DNA from: an uncultured Burkholderiales bacterium
GTDB taxonomy: Bacteria; Pseudomonadota; Gammaproteobacteria; Burkholderiales; Eutrophovitaceae
Assembly (NCBI GenBank): GCA_951812315.1
Contig: CATOSA010000015.1
Location: 1 to 49,008 of the forward strand
DNA length: 49,008 nucleotides
Reading direction: 5' to 3'
How positions within the stretch are numbered: the first letter of the stretch is position 1; every line of letters begins with the position of its first letter. Made by a program: the position numbers and the translations under genes. This document shows, piece by piece, positions 9,284 to 17,367 of this stretch. The notes beneath the pieces are model-generated. The model did no database searches. It saw nothing but the letters and a program-made list of their open reading frames with translations, and was not told the origin of the DNA.

Positions 9284-10039
9284 TCAGGCAGATTCTGGTC
9301 TTCGTAGGGACTTGTGCAGTCTGACAGGCTTGGCAGATTTGCGGCGCATACGAATGTTGAGCATCTCGACTGCTACTGAGAACGCCATTGCAAAATAGAC
9401 GTAGCCCTTGGGTACATGCACTTCGAAGCCTTCGATAACGAGTGTGACGCCAACCAGAATCAGGAACGACAAGGCCAGCATTTTCACAGTCGGATGCCGG
9501 TCCACGAACACACTGATGGCCTCGGCCGCAAGGAGCATCACGACGACGGCAAGCACGATAGCGATCGCCATGATGGAAACGTGATCGACAAGACCGACGG
9601 CGGTGATGACGGAGTCCAGCGAAAAGACGATATCCAGAATGGCTATTTGCACCAGCACCATGCCCAGCCCGGTTACAACGACTTGCTTGCCGTTTTCTTC
9701 TGCCCCTTCAAGACTGTTGTGAATTTCGTGAGTCGCTTTCGCAAGCAGGAACAGCCCGCCACCTATCAGAATGATGTCGCGGCCGGAAATTTCCTGGCCG
9801 AATACGCTGAACCACGGTTCGGTAAGGTCCATGACCCATGAGATCGAGAATAACAATGCCAGCCGGGCAAACATGGCAAGCCCGATGCCGGTGCGTCTTG
9901 CGAATGCGCGCTGGTGCTCTGGCAGCCTTCCAACCAGAATCGAAATGAAAATGATGTTGTCCACGCCGAGGACAATCTCCAGTGCGGTCAACGTACCCAG
10001 CGCTATCCAGGCTTCGGGCGATGCGATCCATTCAAACAT
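9284..10039 (-). CDS. TerC-family integral membrane protein
   Basis: TerC family, about seven membrane segments in 251 residues, linked in other bacteria to metal-ion efflux or to metalation of exported proteins. Two diagnostic acidic motifs are present: ALEIVLGVDNIIFISIL near residue 20 and FSLDSVITAVG near 120. The last 20 residues are basic and cytosolic. The gene precedes the aldo/keto reductase on the same strand by 44 bases, and follows the broken MFS gene by 74 bases, so all three could share a transcript. The original tellurite-resistance name should not be taken as its function here. Confidence 0.93.
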   Translation of the reverse strand: MFEWIASPEAWIALGTLTALEIVLGVDNIIFISILVGRLPEHQRAFARRTGIGLAMFARLALLFSISWVMDLTEPWFSVFGQEISGRDIILIGGGLFLLAKATHEIHNSLEGAEENGKQVVVTGLGMVLVQIAILDIVFSLDSVITAVGLVDHVSIMAIAIVLAVVVMLLAAEAISVFVDRHPTVKMLALSFLILVGVTLVIEGFEVHVPKGYVYFAMAFSVAVEMLNIRMRRKSAKPVRLHKSLRRPESA

Positions 10040-10113
10040 GCTGATCCCGTGGTGAATATTGAAGGTGGCAATGATGCCTGATCAGCGTCAACTACAAAAG
10101 ACGCCACGAGCGG

Positions 10114-11319
10114 CTAGGACTCTTGTCGCGATAACGACAGTAAACTCAATGCAAGTGCCGCGACGGTCAGGGCCGGAATCATTGCGTACTGCACTGCAGG
10201 CCATCCGTATCCGTTCAGCAACGCGCCCGAACTGAACGACGCGGCTGCGACCAGGCCGAATACCAGGAAGTCGTTCAGACCTTGCACCTTCGCGCGTTCT
10301 TCACTGGTATGGGCGCTTGCAAGCAAGCTGGTCGCGCCAATGAATCCGAAGTTTCAGCCAACTCCCAGTACGATCAAAGCCCAGTAAAAATGTGCCAGCT
10401 CGACGCCGGCAGTCGCGATCACGCCGCAGGCGCCCAGCAGCGCGAGTCCGCTGCCGATGATCTTGCCATGACCATAGCGTGCAATCAGTGACCCCGTTAC
10501 GAAACTGGGCGCAAACATTGCGATGACGTGAAAGCGCACAACATCGGCCGCGTGGTCGGGCGTAAATCCATGGTTGACCATCGCGAGAGGCGTCGAGGTC
10601 ATGACCAGACCCATCAGTGCATAGGAAATCATTGCGCACAGCACGGCTACGACGACTTTTGGCTGGCGGAATATTTCGGCGAGCGGCCGGCCGGTACTTG
10701 CGCCTTTGACTTGCGTGGGCGGCAGGGGAATACGAAGGAATAATAGTCCGAATGCGCCGACAATATTGATTACGACGATTGCGATGTATGCGCCTGCAAA
10801 TGGCACCGGCGCGAAGAGGTCCGCCGCAACATGGACGGTTTCCGGTCCAATCAATGCGCTCACCAGGCCGCCGGCCAGAACCCACGAAATCGCTTTCGGT
10901 TTGAATCCCTCGGACGCAGTATCCGCAGCCGCGAATCTGTAGAAACCCTGAAACGCCTGGTAAACCCCGGTAAATGCGGTGCCGGCCAACAAGGTTTCGA
11001 AGCTGCCGATTATCAGCGCGGTCGTGCTTAGCGCGCCGCCGATCGCGCCGAACAATGCACCCGTCAGAAAACCGGCGCGCCGTCCGTAGCGTCCCATCAT
11101 CAGCGATGCTGCCGGTGCCGTGAACATCGATACGAGCACCGTAATCGATATCGGCAAAGTCGTGAGCGATGCGTCGTTTGCGAGGTAAGCGCCCGCAAGA
11201 CCGCCAAGAATGATGTGAATCGACATCTGCGAGCCAAGTATCGCTTGGGCATAGGCGAGAATCGCAACATTGCGCTTGGCGAGCCGGTCGTCGATCGTTG
11301 TTTTTTGCACTTCGGCCAA
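10114..11319 (-). pseudogene. MFS transporter with in-frame TGA
   Basis: Major facilitator superfamily permease with about 12 membrane segments. The first 321 codons are open (GRYGRRAGF loop near residue 70), then a TGA (10354-10356 on the plus strand) interrupts GVG-stop-NFGFIGATSLLASAHTSEERAKV. TGG at that place gives GVGWNFGFIGAT, the conserved form. The frame then continues to a normal stop at 10114. A truncated product would lack the last two to three helices. Start assigned to TTG 11319; GTG 11310 is possible, and the longer open frame upstream has no family similarity. It is divergent from the flavin monooxygenase, with 255 bases between them. Confidence 0.85.
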
Positions 11320-11574
11320 TTTCTTCTTGTTAATGGACCAGTATCCCACGGCAGTGACCCGTGTGATTTGAAACGGTGCTGCGAGTGCCCGGTCGATGCC
11401 GCCAAAGACAGCATCGGAACCGTATGGCTGCGCCTGCAGTGCGGGTTCATCAGGGGCAGCGCCAGCAACTACAATGTCTGTTGGGGAGAGTTGGTTTTTG
11501 CCCTTTTCATGTGCCGGATTGACGTTGTACTGGACGCAGCAACTGCGACCCGGCGAAATCATGGAGATTCACAA

Positions 11575-13284
11575 GTGTCTGTTGCAGAACATCAACGAAA
11601 GGCGGAGGGAACTGGCCCAGCGAGTTTTGATGTGGTTGTGGTTGGCGCCGGACTCGGCGGGCTCTACGCATTGCACCGGTTACGTGCGCTCGGGCTGACG
11701 GTAAAAGTCTTTGAAGCCGGTGGTGATGTCGGTGGCACCTGGTTCTGGAACCGGTACCCCGGTTGCCGTTGCGATGTCGAGAGCATGGAGTACTCGTATT
11801 CATTCTCCAACGAGCTTCAGCAGGAATGGAAATGGCCGGAGCGATACGGAACGCAACCGGAGATCTTGCGCTACATCAATCACGTCGCCGAGCGTTTTGA
11901 CCTGCGCCGGGACATTGAATTCAATTGCCGGGTGGTATCCGCATTTTTTGACGACGCGATCAATCAATGGTCAGTGACGACTGAGCGGGGAGATGTCGTC
12001 GCCGCGACCTTTTGCATTATGGCGACCGGCAACTTGTCGACGCCGCGTGTGCCGGAATTCAACGGCCTGGGGTCGTTCGAGAGCGACTGGTATCACACGG
12101 GGTTGTGGCCTCATGAGGGTGTGGATTTTTCCGGTCAGCGGGTTGCGGTCGTTGGCACCGGTTCGTCGGGTGTGCAAATGATTCCGCATATTGCGGAACA
12201 GGCGAAACACCTCTATGTGTTCCAGCGCACTGCCAACTTCAGCTTGCCTGCCTGCAACGCACCGTTAGACCCCGAAAAAGAACGTCAGCACAAGGCGGAT
12301 TATCCAGAGCGACGGCGCGCCGCCTACGACACCCCGTTCGGCATTGCCGGCTATCCGCCGCCTGTTCGAAAAGCACTGGAGGCAACGCCTGAAGAAAGAC
12401 AGCAGGCCTACGAGGAGAAGTGGGCTACCGGTGGGAACATCAGTTTTCTGTACGCGTTTACTGATCTGTTGCTGGACAAGTCCGCTAACGATACGGCGGC
12501 GGAGTTCGTACGCGAGAAGATTCGACGGACGGTTCGCGATCCGGCGGTCGCAGAGTTGTTATCGCCGAAAGACCATCCGATCGGCACCAAGCGGCTCATT
12601 CTCGATACGAATTATTACGAGACCTACAACCGCGACAACGTAACTCTGGTCGACGCGAGAAGCGATCCGATTGAACAGATTACGCCCGCCGGTGTTCGAA
12701 CACGAGCCCGGGAATACGCTGTGGACAGCATCGCATTTGCGACCGGATACGATGCGATGACCGGTGCCATGCTTGAAATTGATATCCGTACAAGCAGCGG
12801 AGCGAATCTGCGCGAGAAGTGGTCCGCCAGCCCGAGAACATACATGGGTATTATGGTCGCTGCGTTTCCAAACTTGTTCATGATCACCGGCCCGGGAAGT
12901 CCGGGTGTGAAGTCACAGATGATCCTGTCCATCGAGCAGCATGTCGACTGGATAACGGATTGCATCAAGCAGTTGCGCTCGCGTAGCCTTTCTCGCGTGG
13001 AGGCAGATGAACAAGCGGAGAAGGCCTGGATCGAACACGTCAACGAGGTTGCCGGCGCGACGCTCTATCCACTCGCAAATTCCTGGTACATGGGCGCAAA
13101 CATTCCAGGAAAGCCGCGCATATTCATGCCTTATGTCGGCGGCGTGGCAGCGTATAAAAACAAATGCGATGAAGTGGTTGCCGATGGCTACCAGGGATTT
13201 TTGATGACGAGCGGGGCAGTCAATGTCACTGGTGATGGTGCCTCAGGGGATACAACGGCAGATGCTGACATGTCAGGCAAGTAA
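11575..13284 (+). CDS. Type I Baeyer-Villiger-like flavin monooxygenase
   Basis: FAD- and NADPH-dependent monooxygenase that would insert oxygen into a cyclic or linear ketone; 569 residues. FAD site VVVVGAGLGGLY at about residues 20-31, the typical DVGGTWFWNRYPGCRCDVES, and a second Rossmann motif VVGTGSSGVQ near 190. The BVMO fingerprint is FESDWYHTGLWP at 168-179; family consensus FxGxxxHxxxWP, so the usual Gly is Ser here. GTG 11575 is chosen because GGAG lies 8 bases before it and SFDVVVVGAG follows; the frame extends far upstream but overlaps the divergent MFS gene and has no similarity. The divergent permease may have carried substrate or product. Confidence 0.92.
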   Translation: MSVAEHQRKAEGTGPASFDVVVVGAGLGGLYALHRLRALGLTVKVFEAGGDVGGTWFWNRYPGCRCDVESMEYSYSFSNELQQEWKWPERYGTQPEILRYINHVAERFDLRRDIEFNCRVVSAFFDDAINQWSVTTERGDVVAATFCIMATGNLSTPRVPEFNGLGSFESDWYHTGLWPHEGVDFSGQRVAVVGTGSSGVQMIPHIAEQAKHLYVFQRTANFSLPACNAPLDPEKERQHKADYPERRRAAYDTPFGIAGYPPPVRKALEATPEERQQAYEEKWATGGNISFLYAFTDLLLDKSANDTAAEFVREKIRRTVRDPAVAELLSPKDHPIGTKRLILDTNYYETYNRDNVTLVDARSDPIEQITPAGVRTRAREYAVDSIAFATGYDAMTGAMLEIDIRTSSGANLREKWSASPRTYMGIMVAAFPNLFMITGPGSPGVKSQMILSIEQHVDWITDCIKQLRSRSLSRVEADEQAEKAWIEHVNEVAGATLYPLANSWYMGANIPGKPRIFMPYVGGVAAYKNKCDEVVADGYQGFLMTSGAVNVTGDGASGDTTADADMSGK

Positions 13285-13335
13285 AAAGGGCTCCTCAATC
13301 CAACCAATCAAGCTTGCCGTCAAGAAACCTTCATC

Positions 13336-14097
13336 CTATTGTCGGAGCTGGAAGTCATTGCGCCCGCTGCGGTCCACGCCGCGAACGAGGAATAGTGTGC
13401 GCTCTGCATGATCGAGCACGCCTAGCTTGGCCGCCTGGCGGCTGGCGAGTTCCCGGTCGAAGTGCGAAGTCGTTGGCATGAAGCGCAAAGTCATGCCGCG
13501 ACGGGGTCGCTGCGACCGGTTCGTCTCCGAGCCGTGCAACAGATACACGTCGTGCAATGACATCTGTCCCGCTTCGAGGATGATGTCCTCTGCCTGTGCC
13601 GCATCGTATTCGCTCGGATCGAGTTCCTGGTTGAGCGTCACGTCGTCCGCTTCGAGGGATCGATGGGCACGCAAGCGGCGTTCATGATGCGACCCCGGAA
13701 TGACTCGCAAACAACCCGTCTCAGGCGTCGAATCGTCGAGCGCGATCCACACGCTGCACGTTGCCAGCGGCCGGATCGGCCAGTACTGTCCGTCCTGATG
13801 CCACGGCGTACGATGCCCGTCGCGTGCGGGTTTGGAGAACAGACTCGAATTCCACAGCGCAAAGTCCGGGCCGATGATTTGCTCGACCATGTCCAGGATT
13901 TCGGGCGTGCGGGCGATTTCGAGAAATCGCAGGTCGTGGGCGAGTAGATTCGGGCACAGATCACGAAACTGTGGCGTGCGCGTGACCAGCCGCTCCTGAT
14001 CTGCTCGTAAATCCTCGACCGTTGACGCCGGCAAGCGAAAGTCGGCTATCACATAACCCTTGGCCCGGTATGCTTCCATCTGTTGCTCGCTCAGCAT
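13336..14097 (-). CDS. Phytanoyl-CoA dioxygenase family (PhyH) protein
   Basis: Fe(II)/2-oxoglutarate-dependent dioxygenase fold, 253 residues. The facial triad is H100 and D102 (WHQDGQYWP) with the distal His at about 188 (YLLHGSE), and RRGMTLRFMP supplies the 2-oxoglutarate-binding Arg. PhyH members hydroxylate or halogenate very varied small molecules, so the substrate is unknown. Gly or Ala is not present at the D position, which argues for hydroxylation rather than halogenation. It is last of a same-strand run (LLM gene, flavin reductase, PhyH) but separated from the flavin reductase by 273 bases, so co-transcription is uncertain. Confidence 0.92.
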   Translation of the reverse strand: MLSEQQMEAYRAKGYVIADFRLPASTVEDLRADQERLVTRTPQFRDLCPNLLAHDLRFLEIARTPEILDMVEQIIGPDFALWNSSLFSKPARDGHRTPWHQDGQYWPIRPLATCSVWIALDDSTPETGCLRVIPGSHHERRLRAHRSLEADDVTLNQELDPSEYDAAQAEDIILEAGQMSLHDVYLLHGSETNRSQRPRRGMTLRFMPTTSHFDRELASRQAAKLGVLDHAERTLFLVRGVDRSGRNDFQLRQ

Positions 14098-14370
14098 GTC
14101 TCCGTCCCGCCGATCTCGTCAATAGATCAGGATAACAGGCGTAAATGATCAGGATCAAATGCATTGTAAACACCGCAACGTGCCCCGGGTTTCAATGATT
14201 GAAGATGCGAAGGTAGCGCTGTCCGGTTTAGGCCGGGTAAAGGGGCTGTTCTGGCAGGCAAAAGGCAAGGCCTGACCCCAAAAAGTTTGACCTCCAGGGT
14301 TTTACCCCGCCACAATGAAAATCTGATGCGATATTGATTCTGTCGGTGCCAATGTTGGCGCAGCTGCACC

Positions 14371-14916
14371 TCAGTCAGATGTGCTGAGTACCGTCGACGT
14401 CTTGCCGGATTGTTTTGCGCTGGCGGTATCGCTCAGTCGCGTGTACTTACCATTGGCGTACACGAGGGGAGGGCGCTCACTTTTTTCAAAGGAGACGACT
14501 TCGCCAATAAAAATCAGGTGATCGCCTCCGGAAAAGCGCTGAGCATTGCGGCAAGTCAACGTCGCGGCTGTGCCTTCGAGCCGGGGCATGTCGGCAACCG
14601 TGTTGCACCAGGCGACATTGGAGAACTTGTCACCGCCGGTTTTCGCGAAAGCCTCTGAAACCGGTATCTGGTCGGCGGCCAGCACATTGACGACGAAATG
14701 ATTTGCCTGCACAAATGCGTCGAAACTCGCGGCGTGCAGCGACAGGCTCCACAGAATCAGCGGCGGCGACAGCGAAACCGTGTTGAACGAATTGACGGTG
14801 AGTCCTACCGGCTCACCGTCGGCGTTCCGGGTCGTGACGACGGTGACGCCGGTCACAAACGAGCCGAGCGCGCTGCGAAGCCGCAACGGGTCGAAAGGTT
14901 CCTGTCTCATATTCAT
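14371..14916 (-). CDS. Flavin reductase-like protein (FMN-binding split barrel)
   Basis: NAD(P)H:flavin oxidoreductase family, 181 residues, making reduced FMN or FAD for a two-component monooxygenase. Family features: LGSFVTGVTVVTT at the N-terminus, GLTVNSFNTVSLSPPLILWSL, FVVNVLAADQ, and FIGEVVSFE. The ATG at 14916 (MNMRQEPFDPL) gives the normal N-terminus; a longer frame reaching 14967 would overlap the upstream gene. The luciferase-like gene ends only 13 bases earlier on the same strand. That spacing and the biochemistry make this the likely reductase partner of the LLM enzyme. Confidence 0.92.
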   Translation of the reverse strand: MNMRQEPFDPLRLRSALGSFVTGVTVVTTRNADGEPVGLTVNSFNTVSLSPPLILWSLSLHAASFDAFVQANHFVVNVLAADQIPVSEAFAKTGGDKFSNVAWCNTVADMPRLEGTAATLTCRNAQRFSGGDHLIFIGEVVSFEKSERPPLVYANGKYTRLSDTASAKQSGKTSTVLSTSD

Positions 14917-14929
14917 GGGTCGGTGAAAA

Positions 14930-16117
14930 TCATGCGGCCTTTGCCTGAGATGGTTCGGCCGCCTCAAGCGTCGGCCAGACGTGGCGCATGAACTGCTCCA
15001 GTTCCCAGATCACTTCGTCTTTGGGTTGTTGCGCGTAGTGGTAGATGAGTGTCAGGTATTCGCACGGACACTTCGCGAATTCCTCTTGAAACTGCGCGCG
15101 TGCCTGATCCAGGGTGCCGCCGAGGAAAAGCCCGGAGTCTTTCATGTTCTGAATCCAGTCGACATTGGCAGGCAACTGGGGAAAGAACGGCGAATAGAAA
15201 TTTTTGTAAATGTCGAGGTCATACTTTTTCAGCTTTCGATCATAATCGTCAGCGTTCTTTACGATATGCGGCCATCTTACCGAATTCTGACGCTGGCCGT
15301 ACGCGAAGCTTTGTCCATGTTCTGCCGCTTCTTCCTGGTAGACCTTTGCATATTTGGCGATGCCATCGCCCTTGGAAAAGTGTACGACGGTGAAGCCATT
15401 GCGCGCGCAATAGCGCACTGATGGTTCGTTGCGACTGACCGCGACGAATATCGGCGGATGCGGGTCCTGGTAAGGCGCCGGCACGACGCTGAACTGACGC
15501 AGTACGCCGTCGGCGTCGACTTCTCCCTGGCCTCCGGCGGCGCTCGCAATCTTGTGCGCGGGATAACCTGCGATGCCGGTGTCCAGCGGGAACGGTGCCT
15601 GGTAGTACTTGCCGTCGAGGGACAGTGAATCCTGTTTCCAGCATTTCAACACCATGTTGACGCGTTCTTCGAAAATTTGGCGGTTGCGCTTATCATCGCT
15701 GCCGCCGTCGGACAGCGTGGCGCGTGTTTCGGTGAATTGCCCGAGAGTGTTGGTCCAGCGGGACTGGTAGCCGCGCGCAAAACCGACAAAATAACGACCC
15801 TTGGTGAGGTGATCGAGAATTGCCGTTTCTTCTGCCACCCTGATCGGATCCTGGGTTGCCATGACGTAGCCGAGCGCGCCGATATTGATCTTGTCGAATT
15901 GCGAAGCCCACCACGCGTTCAGAATCCCCGGATTGGGGCCGACTTCATAGCCCTCGGAGTGCAAATGATGCTCGATTGTGCTGGCACCCCAGACGCCGAG
16001 TTCTTCGGCCGCCCGAATGATGTCGATCCAGTCGTGCAGTGCGCGGTTATAAGCGTCCCGGTCGCGCCCGAGCGGACGCTGGCGTTTGCGGTCTTCTTCG
16101 TCCTCTGCTGGAAGCAT
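14930..16117 (-). CDS. LLM-class flavin-dependent monooxygenase
   Basis: Bacterial luciferase-like TIM-barrel oxidoreductase using reduced FMN and O2, 395 residues from ATG 16117. Typical segments: ASTIEHHLHSEGYEVGPNPGIL, GALGYVMATQDPIRVAEETAILDHLTKGRYFVGFARGYQSRW, and PPIFVAVSRNEPSV. The true N-terminus is probably longer: the same frame reads KVILQLYP immediately before this ATG, the expected first strand, and a strong GGAGG lies at about 16155, but only AGG stands where a start codon should be, so the start may be mutated. It is followed by the flavin reductase. A perfect LysR-type dyad lies 115 bases upstream. Confidence 0.9.
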   Translation of the reverse strand: MLPAEDEEDRKRQRPLGRDRDAYNRALHDWIDIIRAAEELGVWGASTIEHHLHSEGYEVGPNPGILNAWWASQFDKINIGALGYVMATQDPIRVAEETAILDHLTKGRYFVGFARGYQSRWTNTLGQFTETRATLSDGGSDDKRNRQIFEERVNMVLKCWKQDSLSLDGKYYQAPFPLDTGIAGYPAHKIASAAGGQGEVDADGVLRQFSVVPAPYQDPHPPIFVAVSRNEPSVRYCARNGFTVVHFSKGDGIAKYAKVYQEEAAEHGQSFAYGQRQNSVRWPHIVKNADDYDRKLKKYDLDIYKNFYSPFFPQLPANVDWIQNMKDSGLFLGGTLDQARAQFQEEFAKCPCEYLTLIYHYAQQPKDEVIWELEQFMRHVWPTLEAAEPSQAKAA

Positions 16118-16231
16118 TGGATAGAGTTGCAGTATGACTTTCGGCGGCGCCCTTGTGGTCCTCCTTCATTGTTGTCTGGATTGTAGAGGCAAGTTTTGCG
16201 CAGTTTAGGTGGGAGTGCCTGCTCCGCTCTA

Positions 16232-16246
16232 ATAGTCGTTGACTAT
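16232..16246. promoter_or_regulatory. LysR-type operator (T-N11-A dyad)
   Basis: ATAGTC-GTT-GACTAT is a perfect inverted repeat fitting the LysR-type T-N11-A box. It lies in the 182-base gap between the LysR gene stop (16300) and the LLM monooxygenase start (16117), 115 bases upstream of that start, where LysR recognition sites usually lie. Binding by the neighbouring regulator is inferred. Confidence 0.6.
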
Positions 16247-16299
16247 GGTCGTCATTGCGCCTGACGATAGCCCGGTAGAGGGGTGGGGCGCTAGGGGTG

Positions 16300-17220
16300 C
16301 TAGGCTCGCGAGGGATCGGGCAGGGACGGCGAGGAGCGTAATTGCTCTTCGAGCATCGCTATAAAGCGCTCGGAGGCGGTACTAAGTGTGCGCCGCGGAG
16401 AACGCAATTCGTAAAGCTCGGTAGACAGCGCCGGATCTTCGATCGGATTGATCGTGAATCGGGACGAGTCAAATTCATTGATGAGTGCGATGGTGGGCAG
16501 AATTGTCGACCAGTCCGAATGCGCAACGAACTGCAGGGTTGCGCTTTGCCCGTCAATTTCGAGAGTTGTTGCCGGACGGAAGTCTCCGCGCGTAATGTGA
16601 TGGTCCAGCGTATGCCGCAGGAAATGGTTGGGCGATGGCAACACCAGCTTCAGATCGGCAACCTCGTTGAGTTTGCACGGTGCGAACGCTAGCCGCGCGT
16701 TGTCGCGGGCGGACACCAGTACGAGTCGATCCGTGACCAGCAGGCGCAAGGACAACTCCGCGCTTGCCGCCGGCCGGTTGCATATTGCGAAGTCGACTTC
16801 ATCGGACAATACCCAGTCAGCCAGCGTTCCACTCAATCCTTCGACGATGCGCACCGCTACGTTTGGATAGGCTGACGTGTAGCGAGCGAGTATCGGCGCC
16901 AACGGCCCATGGCAGATCGACGGCATGATGCCCGCCGTGATCGAACCGGCGACGTCGCCACGGAATTCCTGCATTTCATCGCCGATTGTTGCCAGCCGCC
17001 GCAGAAGATTCTGGCAAATACCGTAAAAATGCTCGCCTGCCGGCGTTGGTTTTACCCCGTGTGCGGAACGTTCGAACAGCTTCACCTGCATCTCATCCTC
17101 GATTTGCTGGAGGTGTACGGTGAGTGCCGGCTGGGCGATGTGCTCGCGCTCGGCCGCGCGCGTGATACTCCCGGTCTCGTACGCGGCAACAAAGAAACGC
17201 ATCTTGCGGATGTCGAGCAT
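16300..17220 (-). CDS. LysR-family transcriptional regulator
   Basis: LysR-type regulator, 306 residues. The N-terminal winged helix-turn-helix (MRFFVAAYETGSITRAAEREHIAQPALTVHLQQIEDEM, residues about 6-45, LFERSAHGVKPTPAG after it) is followed by a periplasmic-binding-protein-like effector domain. The ATG at 17220 (MLDIRKMRFF) is preferred to the frame extension at 17262, and has AGGA 4 bases before it. It lies between the TRAP permease and the LLM-flavin reductase genes, all on the minus strand. The dyad at 16232-16246 suggests that it controls the LLM unit. The effector is unknown; a substrate of the LLM enzyme is a reasonable guess. Confidence 0.93.
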   Translation of the reverse strand: MLDIRKMRFFVAAYETGSITRAAEREHIAQPALTVHLQQIEDEMQVKLFERSAHGVKPTPAGEHFYGICQNLLRRLATIGDEMQEFRGDVAGSITAGIMPSICHGPLAPILARYTSAYPNVAVRIVEGLSGTLADWVLSDEVDFAICNRPAASAELSLRLLVTDRLVLVSARDNARLAFAPCKLNEVADLKLVLPSPNHFLRHTLDHHITRGDFRPATTLEIDGQSATLQFVAHSDWSTILPTIALINEFDSSRFTINPIEDPALSTELYELRSPRRTLSTASERFIAMLEEQLRSSPSLPDPSRA

Positions 17221-17367
17221 CAATTCCTGATGAATTATCCTGACAAGTGCCCAGAATAGCATCGACGGGAATCTTGATCGCTAGCCATGGAATCCTGCAG
17301 GCTGCCTGCGCGTCTTGCCTGTTATTACGACGCGTCTTCCGTCGGTTGCGCTGGTGACCCCGGACTT

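Noticed and set aside
9416..9841. 141-residue plus-strand frame antisense to terC
   Set aside because: His/Asp-rich shadow of the TerC membrane helices in the opposite strand.
10354..10356. UGA recoded as tryptophan (alternative genetic code)
   Set aside because: Many intact genes here end normally in TGA, and only this one position would need recoding.
11215..11574. N-terminal extension of the flavin monooxygenase frame
   Set aside because: It lies over the divergent MFS gene, has no similarity, and a GTG with GGAG upstream at 11575 gives the family N-terminus.
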